NCBI GenBank assembly: GCA_022788105.1
Contig: JALEVZ010000053.1
Coordinates: forward strand, 1 to 36,857
Origin: Prevotella sp.
GTDB taxonomy: Bacteria; Bacteroidota; Bacteroidia; Bacteroidales; Bacteroidaceae
Reading direction: 5' to 3'
Length of the DNA: 36,857 nucleotides
In this document: piece after piece, positions 1 through 7,753 of the stretch
Numbering within the stretch: the first letter of the stretch is position 1
How the letters are laid out: every line of letters starts with the position of its first letter
Made by a program: the position numbers and the translations under genes
The notes under the pieces: model-generated
Told to the model about the DNA's origin: nothing
What the model saw: the letters and a program-made list of their open reading frames with translations, nothing else
Database searches by the model: none

Positions 1-1
1 G

Positions 2-103
2 GCAGAGTCGTTTAATGCTAAAATCAAGGCTTTCAGAACACAGTTTAGGGGTGTAGGGGATATTAGATTCTTCATGTACAGGCTGGCAACACTTTATTCC
101 TAA
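2..103 (+). pseudogene. 3' end of ISL3/ISAon1-like transposase (cut by window edge)
   Basis: An open frame enters from the left edge and stops at TAA 101-103, giving 33 residues that start AESFNAKIKAFRTQFRG and end RLATLYS. The SFNAKIKAFRxQFRGV core resembles the extreme C-terminus of DDE transposases of the ISL3/ISAon1 type that are common in Bacteroidetes; this is recognition from memory. Whether the complete gene is intact cannot be seen. About 35 bp beyond the stop lies CGGAAAAATCCGCTGACCC (121-139), which on the other strand begins GGGTCAGCGG and could be the terminal inverted repeat of the element. The matching left end is outside the window. Confidence 0.6.
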
Positions 104-183
104 CATATGGTGTTACCAACCGGAAAAATCCGCTGACCCTGTTTCTATCGGCGGCGCAGGCGGGCCCCACCCACGAAAAAAAG

Positions 184-217
184 GCATAAAAAAAGGCAAC
201 TACTAATGTAGTTGCCT
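184..217 (-). terminator. Intrinsic terminator of tRNA-Gln
   Basis: A perfect 10-bp inverted repeat, AGGCAACTAC / GTAGTTGCCT (194-203 and 208-217), encloses a TAAT loop. On the minus strand it is followed by a run of T (complement of the A-run 184-194). It lies 9 bp past the 3' end of the tRNA, the right place to end that transcript. Confidence 0.85.
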
Positions 218-226
218 AAGCGATTG

Positions 227-297
227 TTGGGATACTCGGACTCGAACCAAGAATGACAGGACCAGAATCTGTAGTGTTACCATTACACCATATCCCA
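227..297 (-). tRNA. tRNA-Gln, anticodon CTG
   Basis: The minus strand folds as a cloverleaf. The 7-bp acceptor stem is TGGGATA / TATCCCA with a U1-A72 pair typical of tRNA-Gln. The D-loop carries GGTAA, the anticodon loop TTCTGGT puts CTG at 265-263, and the T-arm has the GGTTCGAGTCC core. The discriminator base is A and CCA is not encoded, so it must be added after transcription, which is common in Bacteroidetes. The last anticodon-stem pair (A-C) looks mismatched. The gene is monocistronic between its own promoter and terminator. Confidence 0.93.
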
Positions 298-338
298 TTG
301 TTTTTTGTTTGTTAGCAATCATTTCCTGTTTGCAATTG

Positions 339-368
339 CAAAGGTACGCATTTTTTTTGAACCGCCAA
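339..368 (-). promoter_or_regulatory. Promoter of tRNA-Gln
   Basis: On the minus strand the -7 box is TACCTTTG (339-346), a full match to Bacteroidetes TAnnTTTG. A TTG at 366-368 lies 19 bp upstream as the -33 element. The box sits about 40 bp before the tRNA 5' end. Confidence 0.75.
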
Positions 369-451
369 CATTTTTCCAAAGTTTTTTTCTCTTTTTTCAA
401 AAAAAATCCCAAAATAATGCCTATTTCTACATGTTTTCAGATAAATAGGTG

Positions 452-459
452 TAACTTTG
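452..459 (+). promoter_or_regulatory. Candidate promoter for rsfS-ftsH-cdsA
   Basis: TAACTTTG matches the Bacteroidetes -7 box; a -33 TTTG is not obvious. It is the only plus-strand match I see before rsfS. If used, it gives a leader of roughly 340 nt that contains the 22-bp repeat array at 530-661. Confidence 0.5.
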
Positions 460-529
460 CATTGGTAACGGACCGCAACAGACTCTTTCTGACACACCGT
501 CTGATGGAGCGAAACGCACCACGATAATG

Positions 530-661
530 GCAGATGAGCCATAAGCCGATAGCAGATGAGTCATAAGCCGATAGCAGATGAGCCATAAGCCGATAGCAGA
601 TGCGCCATAAGCCGATGGCAGATGCGCCATAAGCCGGCGAAAGATGTACACCGCGCCCATA
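530..661. repeat. 22-bp tandem array 1 (5 clear units plus 1 degenerate)
   Basis: Five consecutive 22-bp units begin at 530, 552, 574, 596 and 618. Each starts GCAGATG(A/C)G(C/T)CATAAGCC and ends in GATA, GATG or GGCG. A sixth, degenerate unit (640-661) keeps only AGATG in phase. The array lies between the candidate promoter at 452 and the rsfS start, so it may be transcribed as leader. The rest of the 298-809 gap holds the two promoter boxes and T-rich DNA; I see no gene there. Confidence 0.95.
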
Positions 662-809
662 CCGCCAAGACCATTTCGGCTCTACACCTTATTAATATAA
701 TATAGGGGACGGGATTAAGATAAAATAAAAAGCGGCAATGGTCACCAAAACAGAGAAACGTAATCATATTTTAAAAAGCAACATTTTAACACAGCAACAA
801 AACATCCGA

Positions 810-1169
810 ATGGAACAAACAGAGAAACTGGTTAGCACCATAGTAAAAGGAATACAAGAGAAAAAAGGACAGGGAGTAAGCATAATAGACCTGCGCGGCA
901 TCGATGGTACTATCGCAAGTTACTTCGTTATATGCCAGGGCAACTCACCATCACAGGTTGAAGCCATCGCCGAATCGGTGGGAGACACAGCACGCATAGA
1001 CCTGAAGGAGAAGCCAACAAGCGTCGTAGGCCTCGGCAACAGCCAGTGGGTAGCGATGGACTACACCGATGTGCTGGTTCATATCTTCCTCCCGGAGGCA
1101 CGCCAGTTCTACGATCTCGACAACCTTTGGCAGGATGCGAAGGTGACAGAGGTGCCCGACATTGACTAA
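810..1169 (+). CDS. rsfS: Ribosomal silencing factor RsfS
   Basis: A 119-aa protein of the RsfS/Iojap (DUF143) family. RsfS binds ribosomal protein L14 on the 50S subunit and blocks joining with 30S, lowering translation when nutrients are short. Visible family features are the IVKGIQEKKGQ start, the core IIDLRGIDGTIASYFVICQGNSPSQVEAIAES and a C-terminal FLPEARQFYDLDNLWQDA; the family is usually 105-120 aa. The frame is open from 738, but I start at ATG 810 (MEQTEKLV). The upstream codons encode a basic stretch the family lacks, and this start gives the normal length. It is followed after a 144-bp repeat-filled gap by ftsH, and rsfS-ftsH-cdsA is a familiar Bacteroidetes order. Confidence 0.92.
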   Translation: MEQTEKLVSTIVKGIQEKKGQGVSIIDLRGIDGTIASYFVICQGNSPSQVEAIAESVGDTARIDLKEKPTSVVGLGNSQWVAMDYTDVLVHIFLPEARQFYDLDNLWQDAKVTEVPDID

Positions 1170-1180
1170 TAAAAGCTTGA

Positions 1181-1312
1181 CCGCACAGCGGCAACGCGCT
1201 AATTAGACGGCGACGGCACACAGATTAGACGGCGACGGCACACCTTTTTAAAGACGGCGGCAGCTATATATTAAAGCGACAACGCGCTAATAGACTAACG
1301 ACAACGACAATA
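1181..1312. repeat. 22-bp repeat tract 2 between rsfS and ftsH
   Basis: Six consecutive 22-bp blocks start at 1181, 1203, 1225, 1247, 1269 and 1291 and fill nearly the whole gap. Blocks 1203 and 1225 both begin TTAGACGGCGACGGCACAC. Blocks 1181 and 1269 both end in GCG(G/A)CAACGCGCTAA, exactly 88 bp (4 x 22) apart. Block 1291 starts TAGACTAACGACAACG in the same register, while block 1247 is shifted by about 3 bp. The tract lies inside an apparent operon. Confidence 0.8.
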
Positions 1313-1313
1313 A

Positions 1314-3482
1314 ATGATAGACAACAAGAATCCACAGCAGAACGACGACCAGCCTAAGATGCCCCGGTTCAACATGAACTGGATTTACACCATGGTCATC
1401 ATAGGTCTGGCAATACTCTTTTTTACTGGCGGAGGCGATGCTCTTGGCGGCAACGCATCGGCCAGCCAGTCGGCAACATACACCAAGTTCAAGCAGTATG
1501 TAACTAAGGGTTACGCCCAGAACGTGGTCGTAAGCAAGGAAGAGAACACCCTGAAGATGTACGTCAAGGCAAAGAACATACGCGATGTGTTCGGCCAAAA
1601 CGCGCGCCAGGTGGGCCCGAAGCCATACGTTGTGGTAGAATACGGCTCGCTTGACGAGCTCGGTCGCTACCTCGACACCATGCAACAGCAGGGCAAGATA
1701 ACCGACATCAGCTACGATAACAAGAAAGGTAGCTTCATCACCGACATATTCTTCCAGTTCGGCCCCATCGTACTGATGGTGTTCCTGTGGATATTCCTCA
1801 TGCGCCGCTGGGGCGGTAGCGGAGGCGGCGGAGGCGTTTTCAGCATGGGAAAGAGCAAAGCCAAGATGTATGAGAAGGCCAACGACCTCGGCATCACGTT
1901 CAAAGACGTGGCAGGACAGGCAGGAGCCAAACAAGAAGTGGAAGAGATTGTGGAGTTTCTGAAGCAGCCTCAGAAGTACACCGACCTCGGTGGAAAGATT
2001 CCAAAGGGCGTGCTGCTCGTAGGACCTCCGGGCACCGGCAAGACACTTTTGGCTAAAGCTGTGGCTGGCGAGGCTGGCGTGCCGTTCTTTTCAATGAGCG
2101 GTAGCGACTTCGTGGAGATGTTCGTGGGCGTCGGCGCAAGCCGTGTGCGCGACCTTTTCCGCCAAGCCAAAGAGAAAGCACCATGCATTATCTTCATCGA
2201 CGAGATTGATGCGGTGGGTCGTGCGCGTGCCAAGAACCCGTCAATGGGCGGCAATGACGAGCGCGAGAACACCCTCAACGCCCTCCTTATAGAAATGGAC
2301 GGCTTCGGAACCAATAGCGGAGTCATCATATTGGCTGCCACAAACCGTGCCGACATGCTAGACAAAGCACTGCTGCGCGCCGGTCGCTTCGACCGACAGA
2401 TAAACGTTGACCTCCCCGACCTGCCCGAACGCAAAGAGATATTCCAAGTACACCTGCGCCCGGTAAAGACCGACGACACCGTAGACATAGACTTTCTTGC
2501 CAAGCAGACGCCTGGATTCTCGGGAGCAGACATTGCCAACGTGTGCAACGAGGCAGCCCTCATCGCCGCCCGCCGCAACCAGAAGTCAGTGGGACGACAG
2601 GACTTCCTCGACGCCGTAGACCGCATTATCGGTGGTCTGGAGAAGAAAACCAAGATTATGACAGCCGATGAAAAGCGCGCCATAGCACTCCACGAGGCAG
2701 GCCACGCCACCGTGTCGTGGTTCTGTGAGCATGCCAATCCGCTGGTAAAAGTAAGCATTGTGCCGCGCGGCCGTGCCCTCGGCGCAGCCTGGTATCTGCC
2801 CGAAGAGCGTCAGATCACCACCAAAGAGCAGATGCTCGACGAGATGTGCTCGCTGCTTGGCGGCCGTGCTGCCGAAGAACTGTGTACCGGTCACATCTCC
2901 ACTGGCGCCATGAACGACCTCGAACGCGCCACCAAGAGCGCCTTCGGCATGGTGGCTTATGCTGGTATGAGCGACAAACTCCCCAACATTTGCTACTACA
3001 ACAACCAGGAATATCAGTTCCAGCGCCCCTACTCCGAGACCACAGCCAAGATTGTGGACGATGAGGTTCTGAAGATGATAAACAACCAGTACGCCCGTGC
3101 CAAAGACATACTGACCGAGCACGCCGACGGCCATCGTCAGCTCGCCGAGCTGCTTATCGCCCGTGAGGTGATATACGCCGACGACGTAGAGCGCATCTTC
3201 GGCAAGCGCCCCTGGCAGAGTCGCGCAGAAGAGATAATAGAAGACAACATGCCGAAGCTCGAAGATATGCCCGACGAAGTGAAGGCTGCACAAGCCGAAC
3301 ACGAGCGCAATGAGGCAGCAAAGGCACAGCAAGACACTCTGAAAGAGGCTGACAGCCAAAGCGGCGACAACACTTCTACCTCTTCAGAGAGCACTACCAC
3401 CGCTCCTACAGAGGCAGGAAGCACGCCCTCAGAGGCAGACGCCACCTCCTCAGAGAGCCACCCCGACAAAAGCCATCAATAA
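1314..3482 (+). CDS. ftsH: ATP-dependent zinc metalloprotease FtsH
   Basis: A 722-aa membrane-anchored AAA+ protease that extracts and degrades misfolded or regulated membrane proteins. Two transmembrane segments (about residues 22-40 and 146-164) flank the periplasmic domain. A glycine-rich linker (GGSGGGGG) follows. The AAA domain has Walker A GPPGTGKT at 237-244 and Walker B FIDEID at 294-299. The protease domain has the zinc site HEAGH at 460-464 and the likely third ligand D535 in AMNDLERAT. All catalytic residues are present. The last ~45 residues are a low-complexity Ser/Thr/Glu tail ending SHPDKSHQ, beyond the usual FtsH end. cdsA starts 12 bp after the stop, so the two are almost certainly co-transcribed. 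Confidence 0.97.
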   Translation: MIDNKNPQQNDDQPKMPRFNMNWIYTMVIIGLAILFFTGGGDALGGNASASQSATYTKFKQYVTKGYAQNVVVSKEENTLKMYVKAKNIRDVFGQNARQVGPKPYVVVEYGSLDELGRYLDTMQQQGKITDISYDNKKGSFITDIFFQFGPIVLMVFLWIFLMRRWGGSGGGGGVFSMGKSKAKMYEKANDLGITFKDVAGQAGAKQEVEEIVEFLKQPQKYTDLGGKIPKGVLLVGPPGTGKTLLAKAVAGEAGVPFFSMSGSDFVEMFVGVGASRVRDLFRQAKEKAPCIIFIDEIDAVGRARAKNPSMGGNDERENTLNALLIEMDGFGTNSGVIILAATNRADMLDKALLRAGRFDRQINVDLPDLPERKEIFQVHLRPVKTDDTVDIDFLAKQTPGFSGADIANVCNEAALIAARRNQKSVGRQDFLDAVDRIIGGLEKKTKIMTADEKRAIALHEAGHATVSWFCEHANPLVKVSIVPRGRALGAAWYLPEERQITTKEQMLDEMCSLLGGRAAEELCTGHISTGAMNDLERATKSAFGMVAYAGMSDKLPNICYYNNQEYQFQRPYSETTAKIVDDEVLKMINNQYARAKDILTEHADGHRQLAELLIAREVIYADDVERIFGKRPWQSRAEEIIEDNMPKLEDMPDEVKAAQAEHERNEAAKAQQDTLKEADSQSGDNTSTSSESTTTAPTEAGSTPSEADATSSESHPDKSHQ

Positions 3483-3494
3483 AAGTCAAGCACA

Positions 3495-4358
3495 ATGAGC
3501 GACAAACTTAAAAACATGACGATACGTGCCATCACCGGCACCATATTCGTTGCAGCAGTAGTGACATGCTTCCTCCGTCCGGAAGCCATGATGTTTCTGT
3601 TCGCTTTGGTGACCGCCCTATCCGTTTGGGAGTTTACAGGGCTGGTCAACAACAGCGGTGACGTGAGAGTCAACCGGTTCATCTGCACCGTAGCTGGCGT
3701 CTATCTCTTCTTAGCCTTCGCCGGCTTCTGCAGCGGCATCACGCCCGCAGCGGTGTTCATCCCCTACCTGCTCACAGTGGTGTACCTGTTTATCAGCGAG
3801 CTATACACCAAAGCTCCCAACTCGATAAACAACTGGGCATACACCATGCTCTCGCAGATGTACATCGCACTACCCTTCTCCATGATAAACGTAGTGGCAT
3901 TTCACAGCACCGGCGACGCCCACGTCTACGACTACCTGTTGCCCCTGAGCATATTCATATTCCTGTGGACCAACGACACCGGAGCCTACATCAGCGGCTC
4001 ACTGTTAGGCCGTCACAAACTCTTTCCACGCGTCAGCCCAGGCAAGAGTTGGGAAGGAAGCATCGGAGGCGGACTGCTTGTGCTCGCCGTTGCAGCCCTT
4101 GTAGGCTACCTTGCCAACAGCAGCGAGGGCGGCCACACACTCTCCATCCCCGCGTGGATGGGTCTCGGCCTGGTGGTAGTGTTCTTCGGCACATGGGGCG
4201 ACCTTGTAGAGTCGCTCTTCAAGCGCACCCTCGGCATAAAAGACAGCGGCAACATACTGCCTGGCCACGGCGGCATGCTCGACCGATTCGACTCCTCGCT
4301 CATGGCGTTTCCAGCAGCAGTAGTCTACCTTTACACCGTGACCACGATGTGTGCATAA
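3495..4358 (+). CDS. cdsA: Phosphatidate cytidylyltransferase CdsA
   Basis: A 287-aa polytopic inner-membrane enzyme that makes CDP-diacylglycerol from phosphatidate and CTP, the branch point for all phospholipids here. Multiple hydrophobic segments run through the protein. The family signature is complete at residues 240-264, with SLFKR, then KDSGN, then LPGHGGMLDRFDS carrying the metal- and CDP-binding aspartates. It is the last gene of the rsfS-ftsH-cdsA unit and is followed by an intrinsic terminator. Cardiolipin synthase (24299-25726), a later user of this pathway, is elsewhere in the window. Confidence 0.96.
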   Translation: MSDKLKNMTIRAITGTIFVAAVVTCFLRPEAMMFLFALVTALSVWEFTGLVNNSGDVRVNRFICTVAGVYLFLAFAGFCSGITPAAVFIPYLLTVVYLFISELYTKAPNSINNWAYTMLSQMYIALPFSMINVVAFHSTGDAHVYDYLLPLSIFIFLWTNDTGAYISGSLLGRHKLFPRVSPGKSWEGSIGGGLLVLAVAALVGYLANSSEGGHTLSIPAWMGLGLVVVFFGTWGDLVESLFKRTLGIKDSGNILPGHGGMLDRFDSSLMAFPAAVVYLYTVTTMCA

Positions 4359-4383
4359 CACATCAGCGTCACCACACACCGCT

Positions 4384-4436
4384 ACGGCGGCCCTCGTAAC
4401 CTGCATATCAGGAGCGAAGGCCGCCGTTTTCTTTTA
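4384..4436 (+). terminator. Terminator after cdsA
   Basis: A 9-bp perfect inverted repeat, ACGGCGGCC (4384-4392) / GGCCGCCGT (4419-4427), has a 26-nt loop and is followed by TTTTCTTTT. It lies 25 bp past the cdsA stop. The loop is long, but the GC stem with a T-run fits an intrinsic terminator. Confidence 0.75.
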
Positions 4437-4505
4437 CACAGGTAAATCAAAAACGCACAAAAGCTCACATAATGCAACTTTTCTACAATTTTTTTTGATA
4501 TTTTG

Positions 4506-4536
4506 TTTGCAGTTTAATCATTTTTATATAATTTTG
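4506..4536 (+). promoter_or_regulatory. Promoter of the lipoprotein gene
   Basis: TTTG (4506-4509), a 19-bp spacer and TAATTTTG (4529-4536) form an exact match to the Bacteroidetes consensus. The lipoprotein ATG is at 4629, giving a leader of about 85-90 nt, AT-rich and without a Shine-Dalgarno. Confidence 0.85.
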
Positions 4537-4628
4537 CCACCGCACTACCAAGAAACACGTGTAAAGTTAACAAAAGGTAAGGCAAAGACAGAAAACACAA
4601 CATTATTTAAAAGAAAAATCAAACAGTT

Positions 4629-6023
4629 ATGAACAGATTCCTCATTAAACTGTCGCTCATGTTTACAGCAGTACTCACAGTAACAGGACTCGTTTCCTGC
4701 AGTGACGACAAAGAAGAGACCCACACCCCGTCCGTAAATATAACCCAAATTTTAGCCGGCACCACATTGGCAGACGTCAACTACTCCGTGACAGACGCCA
4801 ACCAGGCTGTGTACAAGGTTATAAAGCAAGGCGAGGCAGTGCCCACTGTCGACGAGCTGCTGGCCGACGCCACAGCCACGAGCCTCAGCGCCACATCCAC
4901 AAATATGACCATTGAGGGTCTGACTCCCGACACAAAATACACCATTGTGGCAGCAGCAGCCTACGGCGACAAGTTCAAGTCACAGCTCGTGACCATGAAC
5001 TTTACCACCACATTCGAAAAAGAAACACTCACCTTCAAGTCGGCAGTAGGAAGCTTCATACAGCGCGACGAGGCGACAAACACGGCACTCTACGTCATCA
5101 ACTTCTCCACCAACGAGTTTAATGACGAGTCTACCATGCCCATGTCGCAGCTCTACGTCACCCTCACCGGCAAGAACGAGAACATAGACCTGCGCAACCT
5201 CAAGATTCCGACAGGCACATTCACCATCGGCGACCTTGAGAACCCGAAGGACGGAAACTTCTACCCCGGCACGATGAACGAAAACAAAGAGGTTGGCAAC
5301 ACCTTCGTGACCACCCTCAAGAACGCTGTCGACAACGCGGAAGTAGACCTCGTGAAAGACGGCACTATCACCATCACCGAGCTTGACCAGTCGCAGTACG
5401 AAGTGGCTGTCAACTTCGTCTACGAAGACGGCACACACCTCGAAGGCACTTACAAGGGTTCGCTCGTAGTAGACAACGACTCTGGCGAGATACCCGAAGC
5501 AGTGATCCTTCCCCTCCCCAAGAGCAGCATGGAAGGAGACATGACCGTCACCTTCAACTCACGCAAGCAGTACGGCATGGTGACCGACTACGGCAACGCA
5601 CGCTTCGGCATCAGCAACCGCAAAGAGTTGTTCTTCTCACTCTACACTGACGACAGCTACGCCGAGTGTGTTGACATCTACCTGCTCATCAACACCGACA
5701 AATACAGTGAGGCGCTTCCTGTCGGAAAATATCCCGTCATACCCGAAATCAACTGGGCAAACATCTCTGCCAACAACCTCTGTGCAGAGCCTGCATGGCG
5801 CGTTGCCGACTCAACGGGTGGTCAGGTAGATCTCGGCGCATGGTACACATGGGGCGGATTCGGTCCTAGCCAGAAGAAAGCACCGTTCTTAGGAGGCGAA
5901 ATTGAGGTGGTGAAGAGCGACGAAAAGTTCAAAGATGTGGAAATCAAGTTCTCACTCAAAGACGCCAAGGGCCACACGCTCACAGGCGTTTACAAGGGCG
6001 CACTGGACGTAAACCAGCAGTAA
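4629..6023 (+). CDS. Surface-type lipoprotein with two related beta domains
   Basis: A 464-aa predicted lipoprotein. The signal peptide ends in the lipobox LVSC with Cys24, and the mature N-terminus SDDKEE is acidic, like the Bacteroidetes lipoprotein surface-export signal. Residues ~33-125 resemble a fibronectin type III fold (VNYSVTDANQAVYKVI, then TPDTKYTIVAAAAYG). Two following regions, ~130-285 and ~305-464, seem to be repeats of one beta-rich domain. Each closes with a similar motif, GTHLEGTYKGSLVV and GHTLTGVYKGALDV. The layout recalls SusE/SusF-type or adhesin-like lipoproteins, but no SusC/SusD pair is adjacent, so a glycan role is not supported here. It is monocistronic, with its own promoter and terminator. 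Confidence 0.8.
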   Translation: MNRFLIKLSLMFTAVLTVTGLVSCSDDKEETHTPSVNITQILAGTTLADVNYSVTDANQAVYKVIKQGEAVPTVDELLADATATSLSATSTNMTIEGLTPDTKYTIVAAAAYGDKFKSQLVTMNFTTTFEKETLTFKSAVGSFIQRDEATNTALYVINFSTNEFNDESTMPMSQLYVTLTGKNENIDLRNLKIPTGTFTIGDLENPKDGNFYPGTMNENKEVGNTFVTTLKNAVDNAEVDLVKDGTITITELDQSQYEVAVNFVYEDGTHLEGTYKGSLVVDNDSGEIPEAVILPLPKSSMEGDMTVTFNSRKQYGMVTDYGNARFGISNRKELFFSLYTDDSYAECVDIYLLINTDKYSEALPVGKYPVIPEINWANISANNLCAEPAWRVADSTGGQVDLGAWYTWGGFGPSQKKAPFLGGEIEVVKSDEKFKDVEIKFSLKDAKGHTLTGVYKGALDVNQQ

Positions 6024-6069
6024 CAACAAATCCCTGTTAGGGCAAAAAGACAACAACGCCCATTAATGC

Positions 6070-6115
6070 AGCCCAGTCCGAGAAGACTCAACAAGTCTGA
6101 CCGGGCTGGGCTTTT
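6070..6115 (+). terminator. Terminator of the lipoprotein gene
   Basis: The outer stem is AGCCCAGTCCG (6070-6080) / CGGGCTGGGCT (6102-6112) with one G-T wobble. A second inner stem, AGACT / AGTCT, encloses CAACA. TTTT follows. Confidence 0.85.
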
Positions 6116-6208
6116 GCGTTGCAGACCGCCACACGACAGCCGCTGAGCGATGGCGATGAAGCAGACTTTCTGGGGGCAGCAAACACGATTTGTAAGGGAA
6201 TAACTACC

Positions 6209-6345
6209 GATTGACAAAATGAAAGGGCCCTAATGAGGTTGTCAAGTGGTTCACTTGAGGCGCTCATTAGGGCCCTTTGAGGCTCTCACTACGGCCCTTT
6301 GGCGAGCCAAGTGCGTTTTTAAGAGACGTTAACAAAAGTGTATAG
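6209..6345 (+). repeat. 22-bp-phased GGCCC/TTTGAC module, copy A
   Basis: Five 22-bp blocks start at 6209, 6231, 6253, 6275 and 6297. The module opens GATTGACAAAATGAAAGGGC and has CTCATTAGGGCCCTTTGAG and CACTACGGCCCTTTGGCG in phase. A perfect 16-bp inverted repeat (6222-6237 / 6263-6278) has a 25-nt loop. That loop contains a second repeat, TCAAGT GGTTC ACTTGA. The tail GTTAAC...TATAGTAAAA (6328-) aligns without gaps to the tail of copy D but has diverged. The module sits between the convergent lipoprotein gene and lpxB and points at the 3' end of lpxB. Nothing else is recognised in the 6024-6405 gap apart from the terminator. Confidence 0.8.
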
Positions 6346-6405
6346 TAAAAGCCGCCATTATCTGTCTTTTTGCTACCACAACGCCCGTTTTCGTGACATT
6401 CTGAT

Positions 6406-7554
6406 TTATCGCTTTTCTCCCTGCAACAGCTTCACCATCTCACGGGCGGCATTGTCGGGCGCCGACGTGTGGCCAAGACGTTCTGCCACAGCCGCATAGC
6501 CGTCGAGCATAGCCTCGCGGCGGCTGCCACCAGGCAACACCGAGCGCAGGTCTTCGCGTATCTGGCTCACGGTGAAGCGCTCAGCAAACAGTTCACTCAC
6601 CACCTCACGTCCTGCGATGAGGTTGACGAGCGAGATGAACGGCACCTTTATGACATGGTTGAAGGCGAAGCGTATGAGGCGCGGCACAGGCGTCTTGTAA
6701 CACACAGTCTGCGGCACGCCGAAGAGAGCAGTCTCGAGTGTGGCGGTGCCGCTGGTCACGAGAGCAGCCGTAGAGTGTGCCAAGAGGTCGTAGGTCTTGC
6801 CGCCCACAGCCCTTACGTCTTTGCCCTCAAGGAACGGAGCGTAATAGTCGTCGTCGAGCGACGGCGCCTTTGCCAGCACCAACTGGTAGCGGTCGACAAA
6901 CGCCGAGGCAGCCTCTATCATGGCAGGCAGATTGTCTTTCACCTCCTGTCGGCGGCTGCCAGCGAGCAAGGCTATGATGGGGCGCGTGTCAAGAGCGTTG
7001 TCGCGGCAGAACTCGTCAAACGTTTCGCCGTGGCTCTCCTTAAACTCCGCCACCTCCTCTGCCGTAGGGTTACCCACGTAGTGTATGGGATAGTTGTGTT
7101 TGTCTTCGTAGAAGTCGACCTCAAACGGCAGTATCGAAAACATCTCGCTGACGTCGCGGCGTATGCTTTTAATGCGCCACTCTTTCCATGCCCATATCTT
7201 CGGCGAGATGTAATAATAGACAGGTATGCGCGTGTGCGCACGTACATACTTGGCAATGCCGAGGTTGAAACCCGGGTAGTCGACGAGAATCACCACGTCG
7301 GGGCTCCACTCCACGATGTCGCGCTTACACATCTTCATGTTACCGAGTATGGTACGCAGATGCAGCAGCACCGGCACAAAGCCCATATAAGCCAGTTCGC
7401 GATAGTGACGCACCCGTGTGCCGCCGACAGCAGACATGAGGTCGCCGCCAAAAAAGCGAAACTCGGCGTGTGGGTCTTCCTTCTTCAGCGACAGCATGAG
7501 GCGTGAGGCGTGCAGGTCGCCACTCGCCTCGCCGACTATAAGGTAGTATTTCAT
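6406..7554 (-). CDS. lpxB: Lipid-A-disaccharide synthase LpxB
   Basis: A 382-aa glycosyltransferase of family GT19. It condenses UDP-2,3-diacylglucosamine with lipid X to give the lipid A disaccharide at the inner membrane. It shows the family start YYLIVGEASGDLHASRLM, then FGGDLMSAVG, ILVDYPGFNLGIAK, YYISPKIWAWKEWRIK, HYVGNP and ALLAGSRRQEV. The C-terminal nucleotide-sugar site reads VTSGTATLETALFGVPQTVCYK. The length equals the E. coli enzyme. It is read after surE across a 199-bp gap holding a long inverted-repeat element, so co-transcription with surE is uncertain. Confidence 0.96.
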   Translation of the reverse strand: MKYYLIVGEASGDLHASRLMLSLKKEDPHAEFRFFGGDLMSAVGGTRVRHYRELAYMGFVPVLLHLRTILGNMKMCKRDIVEWSPDVVILVDYPGFNLGIAKYVRAHTRIPVYYYISPKIWAWKEWRIKSIRRDVSEMFSILPFEVDFYEDKHNYPIHYVGNPTAEEVAEFKESHGETFDEFCRDNALDTRPIIALLAGSRRQEVKDNLPAMIEAASAFVDRYQLVLAKAPSLDDDYYAPFLEGKDVRAVGGKTYDLLAHSTAALVTSGTATLETALFGVPQTVCYKTPVPRLIRFAFNHVIKVPFISLVNLIAGREVVSELFAERFTVSQIREDLRSVLPGGSRREAMLDGYAAVAERLGHTSAPDNAAREMVKLLQGEKR

Positions 7555-7583
7555 TGTTGTTGTAAAGTCAGTTTGTTAAAGTT

Positions 7584-7737
7584 TCGCATGTCTACGACAT
7601 GCTGATAGTTAACAAGTTGACGAGTAGACAAGCTGCTACCTATTATTAATTTATATTTATTGAAGGGTTTGAGCTATAAAGCTAACAGCTCGTTAACTCG
7701 TCAACTTGTTAACTATCAGCATGCCAAAGGCATGCGA
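7584..7737. repeat. 154-bp element with 42-bp inverted repeats
   Basis: The left arm (7584-7625) and right arm (7696-7737) are inverted copies 42 bp long and differ only in a 7-nt stretch near each outer end. The shared inner part reads CATGCTGATAGTTAACAAGT on the left arm. Each arm also holds a small hairpin, CATG-TCTACGA-CATG on the left and CATG-CCAAAGG-CATG on the right. The 70-bp centre is AT-rich and has no ORF. The element fills the surE-lpxB gap. It could be a MITE-like element or a cruciform or terminator structure. Confidence 0.9.
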
Positions 7738-7753
7738 GACTTAAATATGATTG

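Noticed and set aside
530..661. CRISPR-like array
   Set aside because: Units abut directly with no unique spacers, and no cas genes are present. The same holds for all other 22-bp arrays.
738..809. 24-residue extension of RsfS
   Set aside because: It is basic and non-conserved; the 810 start gives the family length.
6242..6258. parS site (TCAAGTGGTTCACTTGA)
   Set aside because: It has a palindromic shape, but not the TGTTnCACGTGnAACA-type consensus. It lies inside the hairpin loop of repeat copy A.
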